49,510 nt of DNA from Pseudomonadota bacterium (GTDB lineage Bacteria > Pseudomonadota > Gammaproteobacteria > Burkholderiales > Gallionellaceae). The notes under the pieces are model-generated. The model searched no databases and was not told the origin of the DNA. It was given only the letters and a program-made list of their open reading frames with translations. Numbering within the stretch: the stretch's first letter is position 1; each line of letters begins with the position of its first letter. The DNA is taken from assembly GCA_021783995.1 (NCBI GenBank), contig JAJXTH010000016.1, forward strand, positions 1-49,510, written 5' to 3'. Shown here in pieces: positions 9,505 through 19,593 of this stretch. The translations under genes were made by a program, and so were the position numbers.

Positions 9505-10562
9505 TGGGCAGCCTTCCTGGGCTGAGCAGACTGATCGTGGCTCAGCCTGTAGCTGCGCACCGCCTGCAGGCTGCCGCTGATATCCGGCATGTCGATGTTG
9601 ATGCTCGCGGTGGAGAGCTTTTTGAGCTCCATGAGCATGCGCGCACCCTCTTCCGACTTGACGTCGAAATAGCGGGAAAGCCAGATTTGTGCTGTCTTGA
9701 GCTCCTGCCTGAAACTCTCCTCGTCGCGAGACAACAGCGCAAGCCTCGCCGATACCAGATGCATCTTCAGATTCTCTCGCAGAAAGAATTCCTGACTGGG
9801 CGGCAGGAGCGCGATCTGCTTCAAACCGGTGTTCTCGATGCGCACCAGTTGCCTGATCTCGAGCCAGATCGCATCAGTCCACCTCTGCAATACAGTATGG
9901 CTGGCTACCGGTGCGCTTTTCTGTTCCGTCGCATTCTCTGAAGGCCTGTGCCTGTCCACCAGCGGCAGGTCGTCCACCGAAAGCAGCATCGCATTGATCT
10001 TCTGGTTGATCCCGGATACATCCACGATGGGCAATGCGCGCAGCCTGTCCATATCGAGCTCTATGGCCTTGCGCAGGATGTTGAATGCCGGCCTGTTCAT
10101 GCGCTGCAATCTGGCATCCGCACCTTCCATCGCGATCAGCGCCGCTTTCACATTGCCGGACAGTTGCAACTGCTGACCCGCGATTAAAAGCAGTTGCTCA
10201 ACATCGGCAAGAGCGGTCTCGTCGCGGCTGATGGACAGATTGTTGTACAGGGTTTCCAGCGCAGTGCGCTGATTCTGCGCCTGATCGTAATACGCTTCCA
10301 GGGTGGAAACCCTGACAGACATTGCGCGCACCGTGTCCTGGTTCTGGGCGATCAGGAGAGAATTAGCACGCGCGATGCCGTCCATCTCTGCGATCTTCTT
10401 GGCGAGCTCGCCGCGCATCTCTGCGATTATCCTGTGCGCATCGAACCATTGCCACAGGAAAATGACCACCAGCACGATCAGCGTCAGCTGGGTAAGACTC
10501 AGGCGCGCAAAAAGGTCGGCCGCCTTGCTTTCTTTCTGCCGCACGTCCGGCTTTTCGCTCAT
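9501..10562 (-). CDS. hemX: HemX, membrane-anchored hem operon protein
   Basis: HemX is a single-pass inner-membrane protein encoded with hemC and hemD. It is often mislabelled uroporphyrin-III methyltransferase, but it has no methyltransferase fold. The 353-residue product has a transmembrane helix at about 26-43. A coiled-coil stretch (about 45-110) follows, then a helical domain with the family pattern ADVEQLLLIAGQQLQLSG near 139-156 and EFFLRENLKMHL near 263-274. It overlaps hemD upstream and hemY downstream by ATGA junctions, so the four genes form one tightly coupled transcript. A role in organising late tetrapyrrole steps is inference from context. Confidence 0.88.
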   Translation of the reverse strand: MSEKPDVRQKESKAADLFARLSLTQLTLIVLVVIFLWQWFDAHRIIAEMRGELAKKIAEMDGIARANSLLIAQNQDTVRAMSVRVSTLEAYYDQAQNQRTALETLYNNLSISRDETALADVEQLLLIAGQQLQLSGNVKAALIAMEGADARLQRMNRPAFNILRKAIELDMDRLRALPIVDVSGINQKINAMLLSVDDLPLVDRHRPSENATEQKSAPVASHTVLQRWTDAIWLEIRQLVRIENTGLKQIALLPPSQEFFLRENLKMHLVSARLALLSRDEESFRQELKTAQIWLSRYFDVKSEEGARMLMELKKLSTASINIDMPDISGSLQAVRSYRLSHDQSAQPRKAAQ

Positions 10563-11326
10563 AAATCACTCCGCTGGGTGGCATTCATGCCCGACCTTGC
10601 CCAAGCCAAAAGGCCGGACAGCAATCCCGCATCGCCCGCTTCCGTCAGATGCACCTCGGTCCAGCCCTGCTGGCGGGCCAGTTGCGCTATGCGCTCATGA
10701 GGCACGAAAAGCGGCATTTCGCGGAATCGCACCGGCGCATTCTGCCACATATGCAACAGCGCCTCGCTGCTGGTCACGGTCAGTGCATCAGGATCAAGGT
10801 TTACGAGTCCGGCAAGCGATGGCTTGCTGCGCCTGTAACAGGTCGCATATTCGACATGCGCACCGCGCGCCCTGAGAGTATCGCCCAATAGCTCGCGCCC
10901 TCCGTCGCCGCGCAATATCATCACGCGCAACCCTTCAGCCTCTTTCAGCTCGTCGAGCAATCCCTCGCTGTCCTGCCTCCCGGATGGCACGATCACCTCG
11001 AATGCGCCAAGCTCTTGCAGCGCCTTTGCGCTGCTCATGCCTATCGCCGCAACCCTGACATGGGCAGGCATGGAGCCCAGCACTTTGCGTATCGCCTCCA
11101 TGCCGTGCTGCACCGCGTTTGGACTGATGAAGATCACGAGATCAAAATCGCCAAGGCGTGCAATCTGCTGATGGAGCGCATTTTCATCTTCCACGGGTGC
11201 AATCTCAAGCATGGGAAACAGCAGAGGAACGCCTCCCGCCTCTTTTATCGCCTGCGCCAGGAACTCCGCCTGATCGACCGGCCGGGTGACCAGTATTTTT
11301 TGACCCAGGAAGCGCAGTTCAGCCAT
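10559..11326 (-). CDS. hemD: Uroporphyrinogen-III synthase
   Basis: HemD closes hydroxymethylbilane to uroporphyrinogen III with inversion of ring D. This is the branch point to haem, sirohaem and cobalamin. The 255-residue protein has the two-lobed HemD fold. Characteristic segments are [15 protein letters not shown] at the N-terminus, [14 protein letters not shown] near 84-97, [19 protein letters not shown] near 147-165 and [13 protein letters not shown] near 196-208. Sequence identity is low across this family, so the hemC neighbour strengthens the call. Its start lies 8 bp inside the end of hemC, and its stop overlaps hemX. Confidence 0.93.
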   Translation of the reverse strand: MAELRFLGQKILVTRPVDQAEFLAQAIKEAGGVPLLFPMLEIAPVEDENALHQQIARLGDFDLVIFISPNAVQHGMEAIRKVLGSMPAHVRVAAIGMSSAKALQELGAFEVIVPSGRQDSEGLLDELKEAEGLRVMILRGDGGRELLGDTLRARGAHVEYATCYRRSKPSLAGLVNLDPDALTVTSSEALLHMWQNAPVRFREMPLFVPHERIAQLARQQGWTEVHLTEAGDAGLLSGLLAWARSGMNATQRSDL

Positions 11327-12266
11327 TCAGGGAAGCGAGTATCTTGTCAGCACCCTGCGCAAGCAGATCTTCTGCGATGCGCCGTCCCAACGCCTCCGGC
11401 TCCTCGGTGCTGCCTGTCGATTCCGCGCGCAACATGGTTTTTCCGTCAGTGCTTGCGACGAAACCGCGCATGCTGAGCTCTCCCTGGCTCACTTCCGCAT
11501 ATCCGCCCAGCGGCACCTGACAGCTTCCATTGAGTCTCCGGCTCATCGCGCGCTCGGCGAGCACGCAGGCCGCCGTGTCTGCATGATGCAGCGGTTTCAG
11601 CATCCCGATCACGTCCAGTCGGTCAGACCTGCATTCGATGCCCAGCGCACCCTGCCCCACCGCGGGCAGGCTGTCTTCGCTCGAAATGATCGCGCGTATG
11701 CGCGATTCCAGACCAAGCCGCTTCAATCCTGCAGCCGCCAGTATGATGGCCGCATACTGGCCCTCGTCGAGCTTGCGCAAACGCGTCTGCACATTGCCCC
11801 GCAAAGGTTCGATCTGGAGGTGCGGGAAACGCGCGCGCAGCTGGCTTTCCCGGCGCAGGCTGGAAGTTCCTACGACGCTGCCGGAGGGCAGGGAAGCAAG
11901 GCTGTCGTGCTGGTTGGAGACAAAGGCATCGTGGGGGTCTTCGCGTTCGCCAATCGCTGCAAGCGCAAACCCCTCGGGCAGGACCATGGGTACATCCTTC
12001 AGAGAATGCACGGCGAGATCAGCACGCCCGTCTTCAAGCGCCGTCTCCAGCTCCTTGACGAACAACCCCTTGCCGCCTATCTTCGACAGACTGACATCCA
12101 GTATCTGATCTCCCTGTGTCGTCATTCCCAGGATGCTGACCTCGGTTTGCGGATATAATGCACGCAATCTGTCCCTGATGTGTTCCGCCTGCCACATGGC
12201 AAGCGCGCTTTCGCGCGAGGCAATGACCAGACGGGGCAACGGATTGGGTGAGGCTGAGGGACTCAT
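11319..12266 (-). CDS. hemC: Porphobilinogen deaminase (hydroxymethylbilane synthase)
   Basis: HemC joins four porphobilinogen molecules into hydroxymethylbilane on a covalent dipyrromethane cofactor. The product is 315 residues (E. coli 313). [13 protein letters not shown] is near 62-74, HSLKDVPM carries the catalytic aspartate (D91), [11 protein letters not shown] is near 133-143, and the cofactor cysteine is C249 in [10 protein letters not shown]. The ATG at 12266 is chosen because AAGGAAA lies just upstream. An ATG at 12299 would add 11 unconserved residues. It is the first gene of hemC-hemD-hemX-hemY and is divergent from ppc across 76 bp. A TAGAAT at 12303-12298 may be its -10. Confidence 0.97.
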   Translation of the reverse strand: MSPSASPNPLPRLVIASRESALAMWQAEHIRDRLRALYPQTEVSILGMTTQGDQILDVSLSKIGGKGLFVKELETALEDGRADLAVHSLKDVPMVLPEGFALAAIGEREDPHDAFVSNQHDSLASLPSGSVVGTSSLRRESQLRARFPHLQIEPLRGNVQTRLRKLDEGQYAAIILAAAGLKRLGLESRIRAIISSEDSLPAVGQGALGIECRSDRLDVIGMLKPLHHADTAACVLAERAMSRRLNGSCQVPLGGYAEVSQGELSMRGFVASTDGKTMLRAESTGSTEEPEALGRRIAEDLLAQGADKILASLNG

Positions 12267-12342
12267 CGGGATTTCCTTGTGATTAATTACGCGGCGCATT
12301 CTATCACGGAGGCTGTCGCGCTTATTTGCGTACTAGACTGCA

Positions 12343-15108
12343 ATGAATTTATTTTCTGCCCCTGCCGACATTTCCAGCAAAGACCTGCCATTTAGGGAGG
12401 ACGTACGCCTGTTGGGCAGGATATTAGGCGACACCCTGCGCGAGCAGGAAGGCGAGGAAACTTACCAGTTGGTCGAGAACGTGCGCCGCTCCGCAGTGCT
12501 TTTTCGCAAGACCCAGGACGAGCGCGACGGCGAAAAACTGGAGCAGATTCTGGATGCGCTGACGCCTGCCGAGACCCTTTCGGTGGTGCGCGCATTCAGC
12601 TATTTCTCGCAACTCTCGAACATCGCAGAAGACCTGCACCACAACCGCCGCCACCGTGCCCACCTGAAGGCCGGTAGCCCGCCCAAGGACGGCAGCCTGC
12701 TGCGCGCACTGGACCGCATCGAAGAGAAGCCCATCAGCCGCGAAAAATTGCAGTCCTTCCTGGACAATGCGCTGATCTCTCCCGTGCTGACTGCGCACCC
12801 TACCGAAGTGCAGCGCAAGAGCACGCTCGATTGTCATCTCATCCTCTCAAGCCTCCTGTCCAACCGCGATCGCATCGACATGACGCCCGACGAACTTGCG
12901 GAGAACGAGAATGCGCTGCGCCGCTTCGTGCTGATCCTGTGGCAGACCCGCATGTTGCGCACCGCCAAGCTCACCGTTCGGGACGAGATCAAGAACGGCC
13001 TGGAATTCTACCGCTACACCTTCTTGAACGAGATTCCCAAGATCTACGCGAACCTTGAGAGCCAGCTCGAACAGAGGTTCGGCAAGGGCATGGAAGTCCC
13101 TCCCTTGCTGCGCGTGGGCAGCTGGATAGGCGGCGACCGCGACGGCAATCCCTTTGTAACACACGACATGATGCGCTATGCGGTGCAGCAGCACTCGGAG
13201 CTCGCATTCGCGCATTACCTGAACGAGACGCACACCCTGGGCACCAGGCTTTCGCTGACGGACAGGCTGGTCGATGTCAGCGAAGAACTGCGCGCGCTTT
13301 CCGACGCGTCTCCCGACAAGGCCGTGAGCCGTACCGACGAACCCTACCGCCGGGCGCTGATACTGATCTATTCGCGCCTTTCTGCAACTGCAAGGCAGCT
13401 GGGACACGAGATATCGCACCTTCCCCCCGTCGACAAGCAAGCAGAGCCTTACGCCAATCCCCAAGCGTTCATCGATGACCTGGACGTGCTGATCGAATCA
13501 CTGCTCAAGCACGATGCGGTTTATCTCGCGCGCGGACGCCTGGCGAATCTTCGCCGTGCAGCCGAAGTCTTCGGCTTCCATCTCGCGCCTCTGGACATGC
13601 GCCAGCACAGCGCTATACACGAGCAGACGGTCAGCGAACTCCTCTCTCATGCGGGCATTGCAGAGGGTTACGCGGATCTTTCGGAGGTTGAAAAGCGCAA
13701 GATGCTGCTTGCAACGCTGAAGGCCGGCAAGCCGCTCATGATCGCGCTCGACAGTTATTCTGACGTCGCGCAAAGCGAGCTCAGCATCATGCGGGCGGCA
13801 GCCGAAATACACGGGCGTTTCGGCCGGAATGCGCTACCCAACCACATCATCTCCAAGACAGACGCAGTGAGCGACATGCTCGAAATCGCGCTGATGCTGC
13901 AGCAGGTCAACCTGTTGGAAGGAGACATGCTCCACGTCAACATCATCCCGCTGTTCGAGACCATAGAGGATCTGCGCGGCTGCGGCGCGATCATGGACGA
14001 GCTCTTTGCGATACCCTACTACCGCAAGCTTTTGTCCTGCCGCGGCAACACGCAGGAAGTCATGCTGGGCTATTCGGACAGCAACAAGGACGGAGGATAT
14101 GTCACGGCCAACTGGGAGCTCTACAAGGCCGAACTCGAGCTCGTCAAGGTTTTCTCAAAATACGGCATAGAGTTGAGGCTCTTCCACGGACGCGGCGGCA
14201 CGGTAGGCAGGGGCGGCGGGCCAAGCTACGAGGCCATCCTGGCACAGCCGCCGGGAAGCGTGAACGGGCAGATACGCATCACCGAGCAGGGCGAAGTGAT
14301 TTCGAGCAAATACTCCAACCCCGAGATCGGGCAGCGCAACCTCGAAACGCTGATCGCAGCCACCATGGAGGCCACACTGCTGCATCACCACGGCGACGAC
14401 AGCACGATGCCGGAATTTCACCGCATCATGGAAGCCTTGAGCCTGGATGCTTACGCGGCCTACCGCAAGCTGGTCTATGAGACACCGGGCTTCACGGAAT
14501 ACTTCTTCTCCTCAACACCGATACGCGAAATCGCCGAGCTCAACATAGGAAGTCGCCCCTCCTCGCGCAAGGCATCGAACCGCATCGAGGATCTGCGCGC
14601 CATTCCCTGGGTTTTCAGCTGGGGTCTGAACCGCACACTGCTGCCCGGCTGGTTCGGATTCGGCAGCGCAGTCAGACAGTTCGTCGAGAGGGAAGGCAAG
14701 ACTGGCCTCGAACAGCTGCAGGCGATGTACAGGAACTGGGCATTCTTCCGCGGACTGATATCGAACATGGACATGGTGCTTTCCAAGACGGACATGGGCA
14801 TCGCATCGCGCTACGCGGGGCTCGTCAGAGAAGAGGAGCTGCGCGAACGCATTTTCGGCGCGATAGAGCGCGAATGGGAAGACACGATAGAGATGCTGTT
14901 CAAGGTCACCGGCAACACCACGCTGCTTGCCGACAACCCGACCTTCTCGCGCAGCCTGCAGACCAGGACGCCCTACATCGATCCCTTGAATCACCTGCAG
15001 GTGACGCTTCTGGAACACCATCGCGCCGGCAGCAACGATGAACTGGTGAAGCGCGCGATACACCTGACCATCAACGGCATCGCGACCGGATTGAGAAACA
15101 GCGGCTAG
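12343..15108 (+). CDS. ppc: Phosphoenolpyruvate carboxylase
   Basis: Ppc carboxylates phosphoenolpyruvate to oxaloacetate, replenishing the TCA cycle. The 921-residue cytosolic enzyme is a little longer than the E. coli one (883). Signatures are the catalytic histidine in [12 protein letters not shown] (near 150-161), [11 protein letters not shown], the mobile loop [19 protein letters not shown] (near 615-633) and the C-terminal NG motif in [13 protein letters not shown]. Divergence from hemC is a common betaproteobacterial arrangement. The stop codon lies in a CTAG shared with the stop of the convergent lptG, so the two coding regions overlap by 4 bp and no terminator fits between them. Confidence 0.97.
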   Translation: MNLFSAPADISSKDLPFREDVRLLGRILGDTLREQEGEETYQLVENVRRSAVLFRKTQDERDGEKLEQILDALTPAETLSVVRAFSYFSQLSNIAEDLHHNRRHRAHLKAGSPPKDGSLLRALDRIEEKPISREKLQSFLDNALISPVLTAHPTEVQRKSTLDCHLILSSLLSNRDRIDMTPDELAENENALRRFVLILWQTRMLRTAKLTVRDEIKNGLEFYRYTFLNEIPKIYANLESQLEQRFGKGMEVPPLLRVGSWIGGDRDGNPFVTHDMMRYAVQQHSELAFAHYLNETHTLGTRLSLTDRLVDVSEELRALSDASPDKAVSRTDEPYRRALILIYSRLSATARQLGHEISHLPPVDKQAEPYANPQAFIDDLDVLIESLLKHDAVYLARGRLANLRRAAEVFGFHLAPLDMRQHSAIHEQTVSELLSHAGIAEGYADLSEVEKRKMLLATLKAGKPLMIALDSYSDVAQSELSIMRAAAEIHGRFGRNALPNHIISKTDAVSDMLEIALMLQQVNLLEGDMLHVNIIPLFETIEDLRGCGAIMDELFAIPYYRKLLSCRGNTQEVMLGYSDSNKDGGYVTANWELYKAELELVKVFSKYGIELRLFHGRGGTVGRGGGPSYEAILAQPPGSVNGQIRITEQGEVISSKYSNPEIGQRNLETLIAATMEATLLHHHGDDSTMPEFHRIMEALSLDAYAAYRKLVYETPGFTEYFFSSTPIREIAELNIGSRPSSRKASNRIEDLRAIPWVFSWGLNRTLLPGWFGFGSAVRQFVEREGKTGLEQLQAMYRNWAFFRGLISNMDMVLSKTDMGIASRYAGLVREEELRERIFGAIEREWEDTIEMLFKVTGNTTLLADNPTFSRSLQTRTPYIDPLNHLQVTLLEHHRAGSNDELVKRAIHLTINGIATGLRNSG

Positions 15109-16181
15109 CGCCTCTCGACCCACCAGATCATCGCCACACCCACCATCAGAAAGACGATGGTCATCGCGGTCGCGCTCAAGAAAGGCTGCCAGTTGTTCAA
15201 GGCGCCCAGGCTTGCGACGAGGCGCCCCGTGAAGTGGAAAACCAGACCCAGCACGATGCCCATGAAAACCATTACGCTCACCCCGCCGGAACGCCGCTGG
15301 TAGGATGCGAAAGGCAGCGCCAGCACCATCATCACCAGAAGCGCAAAAGGATAGACCAGCTTGTTCCACATCGCGATCTCGTAGCGCGCGCTCTGCTGCC
15401 TGTTCTCTCTCAGATGTTCTGCATACTGATAGAGGTCATAGGCAGACATCTGCTCCGGCACGACCAGCATCACGCTCATGATGCCCGGGGTCAGCGCGGA
15501 CTGCCAGCCCTGGCTCTTCATCGAATCCGTCGTGATGCCCGACTTGTCGAAGCGCGTTTCCAGCACATCGGTGAGCTTCCACTGGCCAGGTTCAAGGTAA
15601 GCTGCGCCCTTCGCACTCACGATATCCTTCAGATGGAAGGTCTCGTCGAAATCGTATATCACGATATCCGAAAGACTCGTATCGGGCATCACGTTTTTGA
15701 CGTTCACGAAGCTCTTTCCGTCCTTGACCCATACGCCGGAGCGGAACGCCTGCAGCGAAACCTTGCTGTTCATCGCCTGCAATCTCAGCTTCTGTGCCAT
15801 GCGTTCCGAGGGCGGCGCCAAAAATTCTCCGCACAGAAAGCTGATGACAATCATCGGCAGTGCGATTTTGGATAGTGAAGCAAGCATTTGCATGGTTGAT
15901 GCGCCGGATGCACGGTAGATCGTGATTTCCGATCGCGATGCCATCTGCACCAGCGCCAGTATCGTGCCAACCAGGACGGCGACCGGAAAGAGCTCGTATA
16001 TGTGACCGGGTATCGTCAGCACGACGAATGCCAGCACATAGCCGAGGCTGTATTTTCCGTAGCCCATCACGCTCAGCTCGTGGATGAAGTCGAGGAACGA
16101 AAACAGCATCAGCAGCGATGCGAACACCAGCAGCACGCTGGCGTATATCTCGCGGGCAAGATAGCGTGTAAGCAGGTTCAT
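15105..16181 (-). CDS. lptG: LPS export permease LptG
   Basis: LptG is one of the two membrane subunits of the LptB2FG transporter, which extracts lipopolysaccharide from the inner membrane and passes it to the LptC-A-D bridge. The 358-residue protein begins LTRYLAREIYASVLLVF, typical of LptG. It has three N-terminal membrane helices, a periplasmic beta-jellyroll (about 135-265) and three C-terminal helices. The RASGASTMQM stretch near 89-98 is the coupling-helix region that contacts LptB. Its start overlaps the lptF stop by 4 bp, so the subunits are co-translated. The gene for the ATPase LptB is not in the window. Confidence 0.95.
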   Translation of the reverse strand: MNLLTRYLAREIYASVLLVFASLLMLFSFLDFIHELSVMGYGKYSLGYVLAFVVLTIPGHIYELFPVAVLVGTILALVQMASRSEITIYRASGASTMQMLASLSKIALPMIVISFLCGEFLAPPSERMAQKLRLQAMNSKVSLQAFRSGVWVKDGKSFVNVKNVMPDTSLSDIVIYDFDETFHLKDIVSAKGAAYLEPGQWKLTDVLETRFDKSGITTDSMKSQGWQSALTPGIMSVMLVVPEQMSAYDLYQYAEHLRENRQQSARYEIAMWNKLVYPFALLVMMVLALPFASYQRRSGGVSVMVFMGIVLGLVFHFTGRLVASLGALNNWQPFLSATAMTIVFLMVGVAMIWWVERR

Positions 16182-17311
16182 CGGCCTAGCACCTTACGCC
16201 AGGATAACAGCGTCACGCGCTTGTAGAAAAGCAGCGCCGTGATCAGGAGCATCAGCGCATGCAGCCCCCAGAGTCCGATGCCTGGTGACATCTTACCCTG
16301 ACCGACCCACGCGTTGGTGACGCTGATCATGTTGTTGTAAATCATGTAGAGCACGAGTGCAAAAACCAGATTGAAGGAACGGCCTGCGCGCGGATTGACA
16401 TAGCTTAACGTGATCGCCATCAGGGAGAGCACGGCCGCGCTGATGGGCAGACCGAGACGCCACTCGAGCTCCGACAGATTCCACGTCGTGGGATGGCGCC
16501 AGAGCACAGGCGTTGGCAGCGTGCGCACATCGGGCAACCCCTGCTTGGCAGCCACGCTGTCGATGCGCATCGCATAGCGCTTGAAATCCACGATGCGATA
16601 GTCGCGCTGCCCAGGCGTCCCTTCGTAACGCGTGCCGTCCAGCAGCACCAGGAAGCGGTCCCCGTTGGGCATCGTTTCCTGCATGCCGCGGCTTGCGACC
16701 ATGCTGCCTAGCTCCCCGTTCTGTATGGAGCGCACAAACACGCGCCCGATGAGCCCGGTCTTCACGTCTGCGCTCTCTACGAAATAGACCCTGTCCATCT
16801 GCGGAGACTCGTGAAAGGTGCCGGGCGTAATTGTGCTGACTTCGTCGCGGCTGTCCAGCTTTTTTCTGTATTCATCGGACTTGCGCAAGGCCCAGGGCGA
16901 AAGCACGAGGCTCAGGAGGGCCACCACCAGCACCACGGGCACCGCATACCACAAAACCGGCCTGATCCAGCGCGTAAGCCCTATGCCTGCTGAAAACCAC
17001 ACCACCATCTCGCTGTCCCGATAGCAGCGCGAAAGCGTGAGCAGGATGGAGATGAAAAGCGAAATGGAGAGCAACACAGGCAGGTAGTTCAGCGCACTGA
17101 ATCCCAGAAGCGCCAGAACGCCATCCACCGCAAGCTTGCCGCTGACCGCATCGCCCAGAAAACGGATCAGTTGGCTGATCACCACGATGCCAAGCAGGGT
17201 TGCAAAGACCAGGAAACCGTTCCCTGCAAATTCGCTCACCAGCGCACGATGAAAATGTCCGTGGCGTAACCACTTTGACTTTATACTGCCGGTTTGCGGA
17301 TAATCAACCAT
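16178..17311 (-). CDS. lptF: LPS export permease LptF
   Basis: LptF pairs with LptG in the lipopolysaccharide extractor. The 377-residue protein has the six-helix, central-jellyroll layout, and YRDSEMVVWFSAGIG near 96-110 is the coupling region. The family normally starts MIFxRAL. Here the matching FHRALVSEF begins at residue 20, behind 19 extra residues. No ATG, GTG or TTG lies between the ATG at 17311 and that point in frame, and no Shine-Dalgarno is seen. The true start is therefore uncertain: the extension may be real, or translation may begin at an unusual codon. The 5' end runs through the divergent pepA promoter. Confidence 0.9.
   Translation of the reverse strand: MVDYPQTGSIKSKWLRHGHFHRALVSEFAGNGFLVFATLLGIVVISQLIRFLGDAVSGKLAVDGVLALLGFSALNYLPVLLSISLFISILLTLSRCYRDSEMVVWFSAGIGLTRWIRPVLWYAVPVVLVVALLSLVLSPWALRKSDEYRKKLDSRDEVSTITPGTFHESPQMDRVYFVESADVKTGLIGRVFVRSIQNGELGSMVASRGMQETMPNGDRFLVLLDGTRYEGTPGQRDYRIVDFKRYAMRIDSVAAKQGLPDVRTLPTPVLWRHPTTWNLSELEWRLGLPISAAVLSLMAITLSYVNPRAGRSFNLVFALVLYMIYNNMISVTNAWVGQGKMSPGIGLWGLHALMLLITALLFYKRVTLLSWRKVLGR
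17275..17304 (+). promoter_or_regulatory. pepA promoter
   Basis: TTGACT (17275-17280) and GATAAT (17299-17304) are spaced by 18 bp, a good sigma-70 promoter. Transcription should start near 17311, leaving a 29-nt leader with GGGAG before the pepA ATG at 17340. The promoter lies inside the annotated 5' end of lptF, so the two genes share these bases. Confidence 0.7.
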
Positions 17312-17339
17312 TGGAATTCAAACTGTATGGGAGCAACTC

Positions 17340-18827
17340 ATGGAATTTAGCATAAAACAAAGCAGCCCGGAAAATCAGCGCAGCGCCTGCGTGGTGCTCG
17401 GCGTCTTCGAAGGCGGCCTGCTTGCACCATCCGCGCACAGTTTCGACGAGACCGCAAATCATCTGCTGAGCGATCTGATCGCGCGCGGCGACATGACGGG
17501 CAAATCCGGAAGCAGCCTCTTGATACATGCGCTATCCGGCGTTGCAGCGGAACGCGTTCTGCTGGTGGGCCTCGGCAAACAGAACGAATTCGGCGCAAAG
17601 CAGTTCATAGACATGTTGCGCTCGTCCTTTGCCACGCTCAACAAGACCATCTGCAAGGACGCAGCGCTTTATCTTGTCGATTTGCCGGTCAAGGATCGCG
17701 ATGATGCCTGGAAGATCACACAAATCGCGCTTGCGGGTTTCGAATCCGTCTACCGATCGGACGGCATGAAGAGCAAGCCTGCAGACAAGCCGGCTTTGCG
17801 CAAGATACTCCTGGGCTGCTCGAAAAAACCAGGAAGCCAGGCAAAGGATGCGCTGCATCAGGCTGTGGCGATCGCGCACGGCATGAACCTGGCAAAAGAT
17901 CTCGGCAATCTGCCAGGCAACATCTGCACACCCACCTACCTTGCAGAGCAGGCAAGAAAGCTCGCGGATTCGCACAAGCTCAAAGCCACGATACTCGAAG
18001 AGAAGGACATGGAGAAGCTCGGCATGTTCTCTCTTTTGTCCGTCACGCGCGGCAGCCGCCAGCCCGCCAAGCTGATCACGCTGGAATACAAGGGCGCCGA
18101 CAAGAAACAGAAACCCGTGGTCCTGGTCGGCAAGGGGCTCACCTTCGATTCGGGCGGCATCTCCATCAAGCCAGCCGCCGAAATGGACGAGATGAAATAC
18201 GACATGTGCGGCGCGGCAAGCGTTCTGGGTGCGATGCTCGCCGTTGCCGAAATGGGCCTCAAGATCAACGTCGTCGGCGTGATCCCGAGCAGCGAGAACA
18301 TGCCGGATGGCGCTGCCAGCAAGCCTGGCGACATCGTGAAGAGCATGGCGGGGCATACCATCGAGATACTCAACACCGATGCCGAAGGCAGACTGATACT
18401 CTGCGATGCGCTGACCTATTCTGCGCGCTTCGAACCCGACACGGTGATCGACATCGCAACGCTCACCGGCGCATGCGTGATCGCGTTGGGCGGCGTGGCG
18501 ACTGGCCTTTTCAGCAACCAGGACGAGCTTGCCAAAGAACTGCTGGATGCAGGCTCATACACCAACGACAAGGCATGGCAGCTGCCACTGTGGGATGAAT
18601 ATCAGCAGCAACTGGACAGCAACTTTGCAGACATGCAGAACATCGGTGGCCGCGCGGCGGGCAGCGTGACTGCGGCCTGTTTCCTGTCCCGCTTCACCAA
18701 GGAATACCGCTGGGCACACCTCGACATCGCAGGGACTGCCTGGAAGTCAGGAAAGGAAAAGGGGGCCACCGGCCGTCCAGTGCCTCTGCTCACCCAGTAT
18801 CTGATCGGACGCGCCAAGAGCATATGA
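17340..18827 (+). CDS. pepA: Leucyl aminopeptidase (M17 family)
   Basis: PepA is a hexameric two-zinc aminopeptidase that trims N-terminal residues from peptides. In E. coli it also binds DNA for Xer recombination and carAB control. The 495-residue protein has the variable N-terminal domain and the M17 catalytic domain. The metal and active-site motifs are GKGLTFDSGGISIKP, MKYDMCGAASV and NTDAEGRLIL, all intact. The ATG at 17340 has GGGAG at a proper distance. Divergence from lptF and a 4-bp overlap with holC downstream match the usual proteobacterial pepA-holC arrangement. Confidence 0.97.
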   Translation: MEFSIKQSSPENQRSACVVLGVFEGGLLAPSAHSFDETANHLLSDLIARGDMTGKSGSSLLIHALSGVAAERVLLVGLGKQNEFGAKQFIDMLRSSFATLNKTICKDAALYLVDLPVKDRDDAWKITQIALAGFESVYRSDGMKSKPADKPALRKILLGCSKKPGSQAKDALHQAVAIAHGMNLAKDLGNLPGNICTPTYLAEQARKLADSHKLKATILEEKDMEKLGMFSLLSVTRGSRQPAKLITLEYKGADKKQKPVVLVGKGLTFDSGGISIKPAAEMDEMKYDMCGAASVLGAMLAVAEMGLKINVVGVIPSSENMPDGAASKPGDIVKSMAGHTIEILNTDAEGRLILCDALTYSARFEPDTVIDIATLTGACVIALGGVATGLFSNQDELAKELLDAGSYTNDKAWQLPLWDEYQQQLDSNFADMQNIGGRAAGSVTAACFLSRFTKEYRWAHLDIAGTAWKSGKEKGATGRPVPLLTQYLIGRAKSI

Positions 18828-19267
18828 CCCGGGTCGATTTCTATACGGGTTCTGCCGACAAGCTGCGCACCGCCTGCCAGCTCAGCCACAAGGCGATGCA
18901 GCACGGCCTGCATGCGGTGATCAGCCTGCCGGACGAGGCGAGCTGCGATGCGATCGACAAACTGCTCTGGCAATACCCCGACACGGCATTCATACCGCAT
19001 GCCCGCAGCAATCCTTCAACCAAGCCCAGCACAGGTGCGCTGGAATGCCCGGTCATCCTGAGCTGCGGGGACGACAACTTCCCGCATTACGACATGCTGA
19101 TCAGCCTGCACGACGCATGCATGCCGTTTTTCAGCCGCTTCGAACGCGTTGCAGAGATCGTGGGGCTGGATGAAGTGGACAGCCGGCTCGGACGGGAACG
19201 CTTCAAGTTCTACCGCGACCGCGGCTATGAATTGCGCCACTTCGACCTCAACCAGGCACAGCCATGA
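18824..19267 (+). CDS. holC: DNA polymerase III chi subunit
   Basis: Chi is the clamp-loader accessory subunit that contacts single-strand binding protein and, through psi, the DnaX complex. The 147-residue protein opens with the family signature RVDFYTGSADKL. It continues with CQLSHKAM and the C-terminal RFKFYRDRGYELRHFDL block. Length fits (E. coli 147). It overlaps pepA by ATGA upstream and the next small gene by 4 bp downstream, so all three are translated from one message. Confidence 0.93.
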   Translation: MTRVDFYTGSADKLRTACQLSHKAMQHGLHAVISLPDEASCDAIDKLLWQYPDTAFIPHARSNPSTKPSTGALECPVILSCGDDNFPHYDMLISLHDACMPFFSRFERVAEIVGLDEVDSRLGRERFKFYRDRGYELRHFDLNQAQP

Positions 19268-19593
19268 CAGACGACGAACTTCCGTTGCTGACCGAAGTCT
19301 CCGATGGCGAGAGAGAATTGCCTCTGCTCACCTCGGTCGCACCATCTCCTGCGTTGCCGCCGGTCGATTTGTCAGCCACCGGCGCGCACATGCGCCCGCT
19401 AAATCCCGCAGAGGTGGACCAGCTCCTGCACCAGCTCGAATCCCATCTCGAGACGGTCTTTGCAGAAAAGCTCAACCGCCAGTTGGAGCAATTGCAGAAG
19501 CTCGCGGTCGAGCTTGCGATCAGCGAGTTCAAGGCCGAACTCCCGAAACTGATCCTGGACGCGTTGAAGGACCCGGGCACCAAGCCCTTCTAG
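19264..19593 (+). CDS. Conserved hypothetical protein downstream of holC
   Basis: I do not recognise a named family. The 109-residue product has an acidic, proline-rich first half with a repeated ELPLLT motif (residues 5-10 and 18-23). It then has a helical, probably coiled-coil second half (about 55-100) rich in leucine and glutamate. There is no signal peptide or membrane segment. The ATGA overlap with holC implies co-translation, so a link to the replisome or to PepA is a possibility from position only. The stop lies in a CTAG shared with the convergent monooxygenase gene. Confidence 0.75.
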   Translation: MTDDELPLLTEVSDGERELPLLTSVAPSPALPPVDLSATGAHMRPLNPAEVDQLLHQLESHLETVFAEKLNRQLEQLQKLAVELAISEFKAELPKLILDALKDPGTKPF

